The translations under genes and the position numbers were made by a program. Source: Paenibacillus sp. BSR1-1 (GTDB taxonomy: Bacteria > Bacillota > Bacilli > Bacillales > Cytobacillaceae). From it: DNA of 64,000 nucleotides. Below are positions 1 to 8,524 of the stretch, in pieces (positions within the stretch are counted from its first letter, which is position 1; every line of letters starts with the position of its first letter). The notes below the pieces were generated by a model, which worked only from the letters and a program-made list of their open reading frames with translations, was not told where the DNA came from and did no database searches. The DNA lies in contig NZ_JAQMWQ010000025.1 of the NCBI RefSeq assembly GCF_030403775.1, positions 1-64,000 on the forward strand, written 5' to 3'.

Positions 1-90
1 GCTCTGATTTGGTTTGTTTTTTCCAATAAACATTCTAACCAAATTAACCTACGTATTTACGAGTAGGAGCTAGTTTCGTTCATGATAACT

Positions 91-140
91 CGGACCCGTT
101 CTCCCGCAGGAGTCTTCGCGCCTTCCACTCTAATCAACAT
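91..140 (-). repeat. Partial copy of a GC-rich interspersed repeat
   Basis: Read on the minus strand this begins with ATGTTGATTAGAGTGGAAGG and contains GACTCCTGCGGGAG, matching the first ~45 bases of the full copy at 3237-3367 with a few differences. The rest of the element is absent, so it is a truncated or decayed copy. It lies downstream of the MutS2-like gene. Confidence 0.7.
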
Positions 141-176
141 AGGTAAAAACCGAATTTGACCTTTAATATTGCTAAT

Positions 177-212
177 CGAAAAAAGCTAGAACTTATACAA
201 AGTCCTAGCAAA
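177..212 (-). terminator. Intrinsic terminator of the MutS2-like gene
   Basis: On the minus strand GCTAGGACTT / AAGTTCTAGC form a 10-bp stem with a 6-nt loop, followed by a run of six T. It lies just after the stop codon of the gene at 218-2143. Confidence 0.75.
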
Positions 213-217
213 ATTCG

Positions 218-2143
218 TTATTCAGTATGATCGATACTGATATTTTCCTCGTGCCTTTTCGAAAGGATTTTACTTTTTTTCCGGTTCTCTTTCGATTGAA
301 AAATAATATCAAAGTCATAATCCTCTGGATATAGTTCATTTGCCGCAATATAAAGCGTTAGCCTTTTGTGGTTTACTGACACTTTCTCCCCTTTAATTTG
401 AACTATATAATTCCCCTGGGAATCCGGCCCCTGATAAACGATACCAAATTCATTTGCAGGTGAAACCTTGACATTGTCACCCTGTTGATATTGAGGGATT
501 TGCAATTCCGTTCTGGGGACTTTTTTTCGATTCTGATATTTATTGAAAATAATCTGCTTCTCAATTTCTTTAAGCTTCCAAGGATCTGTTATGGCAGTTG
601 TATAAATTTTATCTTCCTTATAGGTAATTCTATGTGCCTCTTCAATTATTTTCGGATGAATGCCCAGCTTTAAAGCAATAGCAAACGCTTGGCTTTCCCC
701 TCCCCTTCCAATATTTAAGCGATATGTTGGACTTAGTGTGTTTAAGTCAAACTCCATTGACCCATTAATAAAACCATCGTGCTTTTCAGCAAATTCCTTA
801 ATTTCACTATAATGAGTGGTTGCGAGGATGATAGCACCTTTTTCATAAAGAGTTGCCAAAATCGCTGTCGCTAGGCCCATTCCTTCTCCAGGATCTGTGC
901 CAGAACCAAGTTCATCTAACAGCGCCAAGGTTCGGCTATTCGTCTCCTTAAGAATTTCGATAATATTTACGATTCTTGAACTAAAGGTGCTTAAATTTTC
1001 GGTAATGCTCTGCCCATCCCCAATATCTACTAAAATGCGTTCAAAGACACATAATTTACTTCCTTCCGATGCTGGGATATGGAGACCACATTGTACCATT
1101 AAGGTTAAGAGCCCTACAGTTTTAATGGTAACTGTTTTTCCACCGGTATTCGGACCTGTAATCACTAATGCTTTCTGATTTTGCGCTAACCTAAACGATA
1201 ATGGTACTGCCTTGTCACCTAATAAAGGATGCCTTGCATCAATGATTTCAACCTCACCTAAATCATTTACTTCCACTTTGACCGCATTAATTGAGCGGCA
1301 ATACTTGGCCTTGGCAAATAAAAAGTCATAATGCACCATGATTTCGACAGCAAGGCGGATTTGCTGCTCTTTTTCTTCGGCTAATCCAGTTAAGAAATAC
1401 AATACCTTTTGCACTTCAATCTCCTCATCAGCTTGAAGCCATGTCAGCTGATCCTGATAAACGGCTATTTCTTCAGGTTCAATAAAAAGCGTGGAACCCG
1501 ATGCCGATGTATCAAGCACGGTGCCTTTTATTTTATTACGGTATTCCTTCTTTATTGGAATTACATATCTTCCATTTCGCTGACTGATTACATTTTCCTG
1601 CAAATAGGTTTTGTATTTATTTGAGCGGATCAACTGCATGCTTTTTTCTTTAAGCCGCTCCTCGTGAATGGCCATTTGTTTTCTAATTTTTAGCAGCTCT
1701 TTTGTAGCATAGTCATCAACTCTTCCATTTCGGATGCAACGAATAATTTCGCTTGCCAAGTCTGGCAATTCATCAATTGCATCGACATAAGCTGAAACTC
1801 TTGGTGCATAAAATTCCTTATCCTTCATGTATTTTTTCATTTTGACGCAGCAATCTAAAAAATCATACAGCCTTGAAAGTTGATCAGGTCTTAAGGCTGT
1901 ACCTTTATTCAGATTATTTAGAAGCTGTTCCATTCCATCCATCCCAGAAATGGGCACACTGGCACTCCTTTTTAAAATATGAACAGCCTCAGAAACTTCA
2001 TCTAGCCAGGCTTCAATTTGGTTCTTATTAGTCGATGGTTCCAGCTTAAGAATCTGTTCTTTCCCTTCTTTTGTTAATGCATAATGTGCAATCGCTTCTT
2101 TTATTTGTTGAAATTCTAACGTATGAAAGGTGTGTTGATTCAA
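218..2143 (-). CDS. MutS2-family ATPase lacking the Smr domain
   Basis: 641-aa P-loop ATPase of the MutS2 branch. Visible are the Walker A motif GPNTGGKT (about residues 330-337), the STFSSR segment and the Walker B region LLDELGSGTDPGEG (about 407-420). A KOW-like stretch follows near residues 555-600, but no C-terminal Smr nuclease domain; MutS2 of B. subtilis is about 785 aa. MutS2 proteins act in recombination control and, in B. subtilis, on collided ribosomes. The start is TTG at 2143, chosen because AAAGGAGG lies 8 nt upstream; an ATG further upstream (2191) lies within a terminator hairpin and has no ribosome site. It has its own promoter and a long leader (2164-2506). Family assignment is firm; function of this short paralogue is inferred. 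Confidence 0.85.
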   Translation of the reverse strand: MNQHTFHTLEFQQIKEAIAHYALTKEGKEQILKLEPSTNKNQIEAWLDEVSEAVHILKRSASVPISGMDGMEQLLNNLNKGTALRPDQLSRLYDFLDCCVKMKKYMKDKEFYAPRVSAYVDAIDELPDLASEIIRCIRNGRVDDYATKELLKIRKQMAIHEERLKEKSMQLIRSNKYKTYLQENVISQRNGRYVIPIKKEYRNKIKGTVLDTSASGSTLFIEPEEIAVYQDQLTWLQADEEIEVQKVLYFLTGLAEEKEQQIRLAVEIMVHYDFLFAKAKYCRSINAVKVEVNDLGEVEIIDARHPLLGDKAVPLSFRLAQNQKALVITGPNTGGKTVTIKTVGLLTLMVQCGLHIPASEGSKLCVFERILVDIGDGQSITENLSTFSSRIVNIIEILKETNSRTLALLDELGSGTDPGEGMGLATAILATLYEKGAIILATTHYSEIKEFAEKHDGFINGSMEFDLNTLSPTYRLNIGRGGESQAFAIALKLGIHPKIIEEAHRITYKEDKIYTTAITDPWKLKEIEKQIIFNKYQNRKKVPRTELQIPQYQQGDNVKVSPANEFGIVYQGPDSQGNYIVQIKGEKVSVNHKRLTLYIAANELYPEDYDFDIIFQSKENRKKSKILSKRHEENISIDHTE

Positions 2144-2163
2144 TTTTTTTGCCTCCTTTGTAA

Positions 2164-2197
2164 TAAAAAAAGCCGCAATGAACAATGTCATTGCGGC
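2164..2197 (-). terminator. Leader terminator directly before the MutS2-like SD
   Basis: Minus-strand GCCGCAATGA / TCATTGCGGC pair as a 10-bp stem with a 6-nt loop and are followed by seven T, then 8-9 nt later by AAAGGAGG. A transcript from the promoter at 2478-2506 must read through it to reach the gene, so it is placed like a transcription attenuator rather than an end-of-operon terminator. Confidence 0.8.
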
Positions 2198-2412
2198 TGT
2201 AAAAAAACGAGTTTAAAACACTCATTTTTTCATACAAAATTTTATCCAAAATAAAAACTGTCTACACGAGTGTACACAGCATCATTGGTAAAAGATGTAT
2301 GCGTATGTTTGCCCATTGTTCTTAACCTCATTCCAGCCATACTTAAATAAGCCTTTTCTGTTTATAAAAAAACAGACGAGCGTGGTGAAATGAAAATATC
2401 CAATTGATTGGA

Positions 2413-2436
2413 TTAGTTAAGAACGACACCTAACAT
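2413..2436 (-). CDS. Seven-codon leader peptide (uORF), candidate
   Basis: Reads ATG TTA GGT GTC GTT CTT AAC TAA (MLGVVLN). AGAGGGAGT sits 7 nt upstream of the ATG, a good ribosome site. Its last codons, GTTCTTAAC, are the exact reverse complement of GTTAAGAAC about 85-90 nt downstream (around 2320), so translation of the uORF would disturb that stem. No homologue is recognised; the call rests on the ribosome site and location between a consensus promoter and a leader terminator. Confidence 0.5.
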   Translation of the reverse strand: MLGVVLN

Positions 2437-2477
2437 AAAACATACTCCCTCTAAAATAAAAATTTAAATTCAAGTAA

Positions 2478-2506
2478 AGAATACGATATTTGGAATTGAT
2501 TGTCAA
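2478..2506 (-). promoter_or_regulatory. SigA promoter of the MutS2-like gene leader
   Basis: On the minus strand TTGACA (2506-2501), a 17-bp spacer, then TATTCT (2483-2478). Transcription would start near 2471, giving a leader of about 330 nt containing the uORF, nested hairpins and the terminator at 2164-2197. Confidence 0.7.
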
Positions 2507-2596
2507 CTACGATTCAGAAAAATGGGTTTTTGTTCACAAATTATCCATATCATTTTTCTGCGAACTTCTTTATCCTTTTAATAGGAGGGATTCGAA

Positions 2597-3199
2597 ATGA
2601 AAAAGATTTATCTTATTTGCGGCCTAGCGCTGTTCCTTGGGATTTCTGCGGGAATATCGTTTTTCCTTATACGCGATGCAAATGCTAAAATTCCAGCAAA
2701 TGTTACCTTAATTAACCAAAATAATGAAGACTATAATTTTGGTAAAGATAAAACGAAATTAAAGCTTGTTGAGTTTATCTATACCCATTGTCCTGATATC
2801 TGCCCAACTACAACGCAAAAAATGGTTGGCTTAAAAAATGATTTAGTAAAAAGCGGTGTATTTGGCAAGGAAATCGAATTCATCACCATCACAATAGACC
2901 CATATCGTGATACACCAGAAGTCTTAAAAGGTTATATGAATGGTTTCGAAATTAATAATAATGATAGCTGGCAGTTCTTAACTGGGGACAAGCAAAAAAT
3001 AAAAGAAGAACAGCAAAAAATCAAGCAAGTCACGGGGGCATTGCAATTTCAATATAAAGACCCAGGGAATGGCCAATTCATTCATTCTACCTTTACCTAC
3101 TTAGTAGATGAAAACAATAAATTTATTGAAAAATTTCCAATGGGAAAAGAATTTAATAAAAAAGAAGTTTACAACAAAATAATGGACGAAATTAAATAA
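2597..3199 (+). CDS. sco: Sco1/SenC-family copper chaperone
   Basis: 200-aa membrane-anchored thioredoxin-fold protein. One N-terminal membrane segment (about residues 5-25) is followed by the copper-binding CPDIC motif (Cys65, Cys69) and the conserved His163 in FIHSTF. Sco proteins deliver copper to the CuA centre of cytochrome c oxidase on the outer membrane face; B. subtilis YpmQ is the best known Gram-positive example. The ATG has TAGGAGGG 8 nt upstream. It is monocistronic, divergent from the MutS2-like gene, and ends before a repeat and a terminator. Another copper gene (P-type ATPase) is at the far end of the window, not linked. Confidence 0.88.
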   Translation: MKKIYLICGLALFLGISAGISFFLIRDANAKIPANVTLINQNNEDYNFGKDKTKLKLVEFIYTHCPDICPTTTQKMVGLKNDLVKSGVFGKEIEFITITIDPYRDTPEVLKGYMNGFEINNNDSWQFLTGDKQKIKEEQQKIKQVTGALQFQYKDPGNGQFIHSTFTYLVDENNKFIEKFPMGKEFNKKEVYNKIMDEIK

Positions 3200-3236
3200 T
3201 AGACAGTGTTATTTGTCACCATTTATCTTGAAACGA

Positions 3237-3367
3237 TGTTGATTGGAGCGGAAGGCGCGAGACTCCTGCGGGAGTACGGGGCTGGGGAGACCCCGCAGGC
3301 GCTTTAGCGCCGAGGAGGCTCCCCGGAACGCCCGCGGAAAGCGAAGCGCCTGGAGCGCAAATCAACA
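3237..3367 (+). repeat. Full-length GC-rich interspersed repeat, 131 bp
   Basis: Begins TGTTGATT and ends AATCAACA (perfect 8-bp terminal inverted repeat). The interior is rich in short complementary blocks, e.g. GACTCCTGCGGGAG and GGGGAGACCCCGCAGGCGC. GC content is far above the surroundings. A second full-length copy lies at 37801-37932 in the other orientation and a partial one at 91-140. Similar GC-rich repeats are common between genes in Bacillaceae genomes; whether they are MITE-like DNA elements or RNA-level structures is not known to me. Confidence 0.8.
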
Positions 3368-3397
3368 GCCAGATTTAAACACGGCCTTTTAATAAAA

Positions 3398-3432
3398 AAG
3401 CGGTTAATCCTGGAGGGATTAATCGCTTTTTA
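3398..3432. terminator. Bidirectional intrinsic terminator
   Basis: GCGGTTAATCC / GGGATTAATCGC stem with A-run upstream and T-run downstream (3400-3431). It can end the sco transcript on the plus strand and the small minus-strand gene at 3449-3583. Confidence 0.75.
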
Positions 3433-3448
3433 TTACCTATTTTCCTAT

Positions 3449-3583
3449 TTAATTCACGGATGAAGGAAATTTTTTAAGTTGCTGTAAAGATAAAAGGTAA
3501 TTGGACTTTGGTTTTGTTAAACTCACTTTTATTCCTGCTTTTTTTAATTTGTTAACGAGATCAGTAAGCTGTTTTTTTGCCAT
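3449..3583 (-). CDS. Small basic hypothetical protein, 44 aa
   Basis: Starts MAKKQLTDLVNKLKKAG and is strongly basic (pI clearly high) with no cysteine and no membrane segment. AAGAAGGTGATA lies directly upstream of the ATG with proper spacing. A bidirectional terminator follows. I do not recognise the family; the ribosome site, compact ORF and terminator argue it is a real short gene. Confidence 0.55.
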   Translation of the reverse strand: MAKKQLTDLVNKLKKAGIKVSLTKPKSNYLLSLQQLKKFPSSVN

Positions 3584-3700
3584 ACTTATCACCTTCTTTA
3601 ATACTTCTTAAACCAATTCTACAACAAATTTATGAATAAAGTGTGAAATCGGGGAAAATTTTTTAGAAAATTTTTCTTTCACAACATTTCATTCCAATAG

Positions 3701-5386
<1,686 letters not shown>

Positions 5387-5391
5387 AAATA

Positions 5392-5424
5392 AGAAGGCAC
5401 CTTTCATGGTGCCTTCTATTTTTA
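5392..5424 (+). terminator. Intrinsic terminator of ykpA
   Basis: AGAAGGCACC / GGTGCCTTCT stem followed by ATTTTTATTT. Confidence 0.8.
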
Positions 5425-5425
5425 T

Positions 5426-5566
5426 TTACATTCTTTTCTGCTTTCTTCTAGAAGAAGGCTCTGCTCTTGAGCCAGTTTCAGTCGTTGTTGTTCCTTGCCC
5501 TTCCACCTGCGGTGAATTAAGCCCAATTGTAGAAGGATCTGCTTTCTTCTTACTTCGCTTACCCAA
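5426..5566 (-). CDS. YuzL-like small protein, 46 aa
   Basis: Reads [20 protein letters not shown] and continues with [11 protein letters not shown] and a basic tail. TTG start at 5566 with GGGAGGTG 6 nt upstream. Composition (Gly, Thr, Ser, Lys, Arg; no aromatic core) resembles short spore-associated or YuzL-family proteins of Bacillus; I recall the pattern but cannot verify the family. Encoded convergent to ykpA and divergent from ykuS. Confidence 0.55.
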   Translation of the reverse strand: MGKRSKKKADPSTIGLNSPQVEGQGTTTTETGSRAEPSSRRKQKRM

Positions 5567-5667
5567 TTGAAACACCTCCCATTTTAGCTTTTGGAAGATT
5601 ATCGCAACTTATGCGGAATATTTCTTTGAAACTTAGACATGATAATTTACAGGAGGAGGTGTTTAGA

Positions 5668-5910
5668 ATGGCAAAAGTTGGAGTTGAACAATCTCTTACA
5701 AATATTTCACAAGCTCTTCGGGAAAAAGGATATGATGTTGTGGATTTAAAGCAGGAGTCAGATGCTCAAAACTGTGATTGCTGTGTCGTTTCCGGCCTTG
5801 ATTCTAACGTTATGGGAATGCAGGATACAACAACAAAAGCGTCTGTTATTGATGCGAACGGCTTGTCTGCTGATGAGGTATGCCAGCAAGTTGAAAGCAG
5901 ACTGCAATAA
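5668..5910 (+). CDS. ykuS: UPF0180 family protein YkuS
   Basis: 80 aa, matching the YkuS/UPF0180 pattern: [20 protein letters not shown], then NCDCCVVSG and a C-terminal [14 protein letters not shown]. Function is unknown; the adjacent Cys-x-Cys-Cys is conserved in the family. GGAGGAGG precedes the ATG at 5668 by 9-10 nt. The gene is single, ended by a strong terminator, and is next to the GerP-like locus without obvious linkage. Confidence 0.85.
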   Translation: MAKVGVEQSLTNISQALREKGYDVVDLKQESDAQNCDCCVVSGLDSNVMGMQDTTTKASVIDANGLSADEVCQQVESRLQ

Positions 5911-5918
5911 TTTTTTTA

Positions 5919-5950
5919 AAGACTAAAGGGTACAACTTTAGTCTTTTTTC
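5919..5950 (+). terminator. Intrinsic terminator of ykuS
   Basis: AAGACTAAAG / CTTTAGTCTT stem followed by six T; overlaps the 3' end region of the convergent gene at 5951. Confidence 0.8.
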
Positions 5951-6364
5951 TTACACTTCTTTTTTCGCCTGTATATTAACCCGCGGGCTCTTTTCAGTTG
6001 ATGTTTTCTTTATTTCACCCTGCTCCTCTCCTCTTTCTTCGTCGGTTAACGCTGGAGTAAATTCACTTCCATATGTAGCCCCTATATTTAGTTTTCCTTT
6101 TAACTCTTTGATTCCGAGTTGTCCAAAATTATTATTTAACTCATATTTATCTAAAATGATTTTTTCTATATTTATTTTTTCAATAATAATAGGCGCTTCT
6201 TGACTTTTTCCTTTTGCTTCAGCTGGAATTTGTTCTTGAATTGTTTGCAGCGATTTTTTCAATTCTTCCAAATTCATTTCTAAAAAGAGCAATTTTCTCT
6301 TTAATTCCTTTTCGTAATCATTTTTACCGAATTTATGGAATAAATCTTTTAATGACATACTCAC
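5951..6364 (-). CDS. GerPC-like spore protein
   Basis: About 137 aa. The N-terminal third is a Lys/Glu/Leu-rich coiled coil (about residues 8-45). The conserved core NNFGQLGIKELKGKLNIG (about 77-95) resembles the GerPC pattern FDQLxxExLEGTLNIG. The last ~40 residues are charged and end in KKEV, like the paralogue at 57842-58204. GerPC is one of six GerP proteins thought to help germinants cross the spore coat. Start is GTG 6364 or ATG 6358; AAGGGAG is 5 nt before the GTG. It is divergent from the gene at 6450. Homology to GerPC is motif-based, so function is inferred. Confidence 0.65.
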   Translation of the reverse strand: MSMSLKDLFHKFGKNDYEKELKRKLLFLEMNLEELKKSLQTIQEQIPAEAKGKSQEAPIIIEKINIEKIILDKYELNNNFGQLGIKELKGKLNIGATYGSEFTPALTDEERGEEQGEIKKTSTEKSPRVNIQAKKEV

Positions 6365-6394
6365 AAACGCTCCCTTACTTCCTGCCTTACTCTC

Positions 6395-6423
6395 AAGTAT
6401 ATGGGGAAATTACCTTAACATGT
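6395..6423 (-). promoter_or_regulatory. Candidate SigK-type promoter of the GerPC-like gene
   Basis: Minus strand: AC (6423-6422), 18-bp spacer, CATATACTT (6403-6395), against the SigK pattern AC-N16/17-CATAnnnTA. One mismatch and slightly long spacing, so only suggestive. Confidence 0.3.
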
Positions 6424-6449
6424 CCAAAGGAAAAAGGAGGAAGCAAAAA

Positions 6450-6674
6450 ATGTTCTATATTCCAACAGTAGGTAATCTTGGGATCATAAAAATCAATGGA
6501 GTTGGTCTAGGTTCAACCTTTACCATCGGAAGTGCACAATTAATATCGCGGAAGAATACGAACAAGAAAAACCAAGGTTTCGGGCAGCAATCTGCTGACT
6601 TTTCAACCATATCCTTACCAATCCAAACAGTTGAGGATGCTGATCTTCTAGACGCCATTGTCATTAACGGCTAG
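6450..6674 (+). CDS. GerPB/GerPD-like small protein
   Basis: 74 aa starting MFYIPTVGNLGIIKINGVG, then STFTIG, then a KKNQGFGQ segment. The hydrophobic strand followed by xxSxxxIG is the pattern of GerPB and GerPD (e.g. KIRIGGISSSSVLHIG in GerPD). KKNQGFGQ recurs in its neighbour at 7291 and RNQGFGE at 7555, so the three are paralogues. ATG at 6450 is set by AAAAAGGAGG 9 nt upstream. Its TAG lies inside a CTAG shared with the stop codon of the convergent Hsp20 gene. Likely a spore-coat or germination protein, by similarity only. Confidence 0.65.
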   Translation: MFYIPTVGNLGIIKINGVGLGSTFTIGSAQLISRKNTNKKNQGFGQQSADFSTISLPIQTVEDADLLDAIVING

Positions 6675-7159
6675 TCTATTGGTATGATTTCACCTTTTTC
6701 AACGATTCGCTGATAACTTACGAATAATAAACCATTCCAAAATTTAGCACTTAGTTGATTAGGGGCAATGGTATCTGGCAAGGTAATCTGCCGAAGAAAT
6801 TCACCATAAAACCTTTCCGTATAGCTCTTTTTCAAGTGCGGATGAAGTGCTGGAGCAGTTCCTTTTATAGTTAATATATTCCCGTTAAGCCCTAATTCAA
6901 TATTCTCTTTCGCGACACCAGGAAGTTCGATCAAGACAATAACTTCACTTTCACTTTCTAAAATATCAATGATAGGAAAGGTGCGCACCTTTTCCTCCTG
7001 TCCCGTTTTCCTATTTACTCCATCACTTGGGGAATTAAATTGCTGGTCGTTCATCATGAATTGTTTTGTAAATTCCTGGTCAAAAATATTGGTCCAGAAA
7101 TCCCCACCATGCATATTCTTGGCAAGCTCCATCCATTGTTTCAATTTATCCATTTCCAT
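6671..7159 (-). CDS. Hsp20/alpha-crystallin protein, spore-type
   Basis: 162 aa with an alpha-crystallin domain from about residue 62: VIVLIELPGVAKENIELGLN, then a second strand pair ending in FWNGLLFVSYQR. The N-terminal MDKLKQWMELAKNM closely matches the start of the Hsp20 protein at 57368 (VDKLKKWLDVAQQF), showing the two are paralogues. It lacks the usual GVL box (here NGLLFV) and C-terminal IxI. B. subtilis CotM and CotP show that this fold is used in the spore coat. ATG at 7159 has AAGGGGGTG upstream. Sits between GerP-like genes on the opposite strand. Confidence 0.8.
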   Translation of the reverse strand: MEMDKLKQWMELAKNMHGGDFWTNIFDQEFTKQFMMNDQQFNSPSDGVNRKTGQEEKVRTFPIIDILESESEVIVLIELPGVAKENIELGLNGNILTIKGTAPALHPHLKKSYTERFYGEFLRQITLPDTIAPNQLSAKFWNGLLFVSYQRIVEKGEIIPID

Positions 7160-7290
7160 CTATCCACACCCCCTTCATGCTTATTTTCATCATACTATTT
7201 ATCTTTGGAATTTAATCCAACTTTTCTTTATACCTCATAAAGATTTTGGAACCGCATATATTTATAAGCAAGTAAAAGGAGGGGATTAAA

Positions 7291-7548
7291 ATGCCGGCTC
7301 CAGTTCCGTATATTAATATAAATATATTCATGATTAAAATTAATTCCTTTGAAAATGCTTCTGCTGTAAATATTGGGCAAAACCTTTTAGCCGAGTGGCA
7401 TAATTCTGATAAAAAAAATCAGGGCTTCGGACAAAATTTTGGTGATCGCAGTGATTTTGTGGCAACTAGAAGTTTTGTGGATGATAAGGATCAAATTGAC
7501 TCCCCAACCTCCTTCGACTCTCAACCAATCAATAGTGTAAAGGAGTGA
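7291..7548 (+). CDS. GerPA/PF-like small protein
   Basis: 85 aa: MPAPVPYININIFMIKINSF, then ENASAVNIGQ, KKNQGFGQNFGD and a C-terminal FVDDKDQIDSP. This is the layout of the GerPA/PF family (hydrophobic strand, VxxGD/G, then an FIDPDVxDQDQ-like tail). ATG has AAAAGGAGGGG 6-7 nt upstream. Co-directional with the next gene, 6 nt apart, so they form a two-gene unit divergent from the Hsp20 gene. Confidence 0.7.
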   Translation: MPAPVPYININIFMIKINSFENASAVNIGQNLLAEWHNSDKKNQGFGQNFGDRSDFVATRSFVDDKDQIDSPTSFDSQPINSVKE

Positions 7549-7554
7549 TCGTTC

Positions 7555-7788
7555 TTGTTATTTGCCCCAATGGTTGTTAATTTACTTGGTTTCAAAGTTA
7601 ATATTATTGATCAAGGGTCTAATCTCATCATGGGTCCCAATCAACAGTTCGATTTATTTGTTTCTACAAAACGGAATCAGGGATTTGGAGAATTAAACGG
7701 GGACCTTTCGCCGGTCAATATTCCAATTCAGGCCGTTACAGACCAGGATGTCATTGATAGTGCCTCTGCAAAGAACAGTGTCGTTTAA
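7555..7788 (+). CDS. GerPB/PD-like small protein
   Basis: 77 aa starting with TTG (AAGGAGTGA 6 nt upstream). Contains LLGFKVNIIDQGSNLIMGPN, a KRNQGFGELNGDLS segment, and the tail IQAVTDQDVIDS, nearly the same as IQTVEDADLLDA in the protein at 6450. Paralogue of both GerP-like neighbours and last gene of its two-gene unit, followed by a terminator. Function inferred from family resemblance. Confidence 0.65.
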   Translation: MLFAPMVVNLLGFKVNIIDQGSNLIMGPNQQFDLFVSTKRNQGFGELNGDLSPVNIPIQAVTDQDVIDSASAKNSVV

Positions 7789-7800
7789 ACCATGAATCAA

Positions 7801-7827
7801 AAACTGCCTCCAGGCAGTTTTTTTGTT
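7801..7827 (+). terminator. Intrinsic terminator of GerP-like locus A
   Basis: AAACTGCC / GGCAGTTT stem with a 4-nt loop and a T-run, followed at once by TATAAT of the next promoter. Confidence 0.8.
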
Positions 7828-7864
7828 ATAATGGTTAAGAGCATAAAGTATTGGATGGATAAAC

Positions 7865-8524
7865 TTGATACATAATGAATTTTGGCCTCCTATTTTATTG
7901 TCACTTAAAGTGGCTTCCCTTTCTGTTATTTTAGTATTTATTTCCGGTACCCTTATTGGAAGACTGTTAACTAAAACTCATTTCAAAGGAAAAGTAGTTG
8001 TAGAGACTTTTCTGTTACTGCCAATTGTTTTGCCGCCTACCGTTATTGGCTTTTTATTAATTTATTTCTTCGGCAGGAATAGTCCTGTCGGTATATTGAT
8101 TGAAGAATTATTTCAAAGCACCATCATGTTTACCCCTTGGGCTGCGGTTCTTGCCTCAACGATTGTCGCCTTTCCGCTAATGTATCAAACGGTAAAAACA
8201 GGTTTCCTATCTGTTGATAAAGATATTGAAGAAGCCGCACGGGTCGATGGAGCGAACGAATGGAATGTCTTTTTACTCGTCAGCGTTCCTTTATCAATTA
8301 AATCAATCATTACCGGCATCATATTAAGCTTTGCAAGGGCACTTGGAGAATTTGGGGCAACGTTAATGTTTGCTGGTAATATTCCTGGTAAAACACAAAC
8401 CGCCCCTACAGCTATATATATTGCCATGGAATCTGGAAACATGAAATTAGCCTGGTTTTTAGTCATTGCAATGGTGTTGCTCTCCTTTTTTATGTTATTA
8501 GCCACAAACGTTAATCCAAAATAA
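7865..8524 (+). CDS. modB: Molybdate-type ABC permease ModB, no partner genes
   Basis: 219-aa membrane protein with about five to six segments. The EAA loop EEAARVDGANEW (around residue 125) and FARALGEFGATLMFAGN are typical of ModB, the molybdate transporter permease. Start is taken as TTG 7865; the ribosome site (GGATGGAT) is weak. No modA (binding protein) or modC (ATPase) is nearby on either side, so partners must be encoded elsewhere or the gene is a relic. Sulfate/tungstate permeases are alternatives; ALGEFGA favours molybdate. Confidence 0.8.
   Translation: MIHNEFWPPILLSLKVASLSVILVFISGTLIGRLLTKTHFKGKVVVETFLLLPIVLPPTVIGFLLIYFFGRNSPVGILIEELFQSTIMFTPWAAVLASTIVAFPLMYQTVKTGFLSVDKDIEEAARVDGANEWNVFLLVSVPLSIKSIITGIILSFARALGEFGATLMFAGNIPGKTQTAPTAIYIAMESGNMKLAWFLVIAMVLLSFFMLLATNVNPK

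Noticed and set aside
897-1178. Plus-strand ORF antisense to the MutS2-like gene
   Set aside because: Shadow of the Walker A/B region in another frame, no ribosome site, no family pattern. The same holds for the many other ORFs opposite odhA, trp, fruA and ligD.
2242-2340. A 32-codon ORF (MAGMRLRTMGKHTHTSFTND...) inside the MutS2-like leader
   Set aside because: Only a weak AAAAGG site at wrong distance and no family resemblance; the region is better explained as structured leader RNA.
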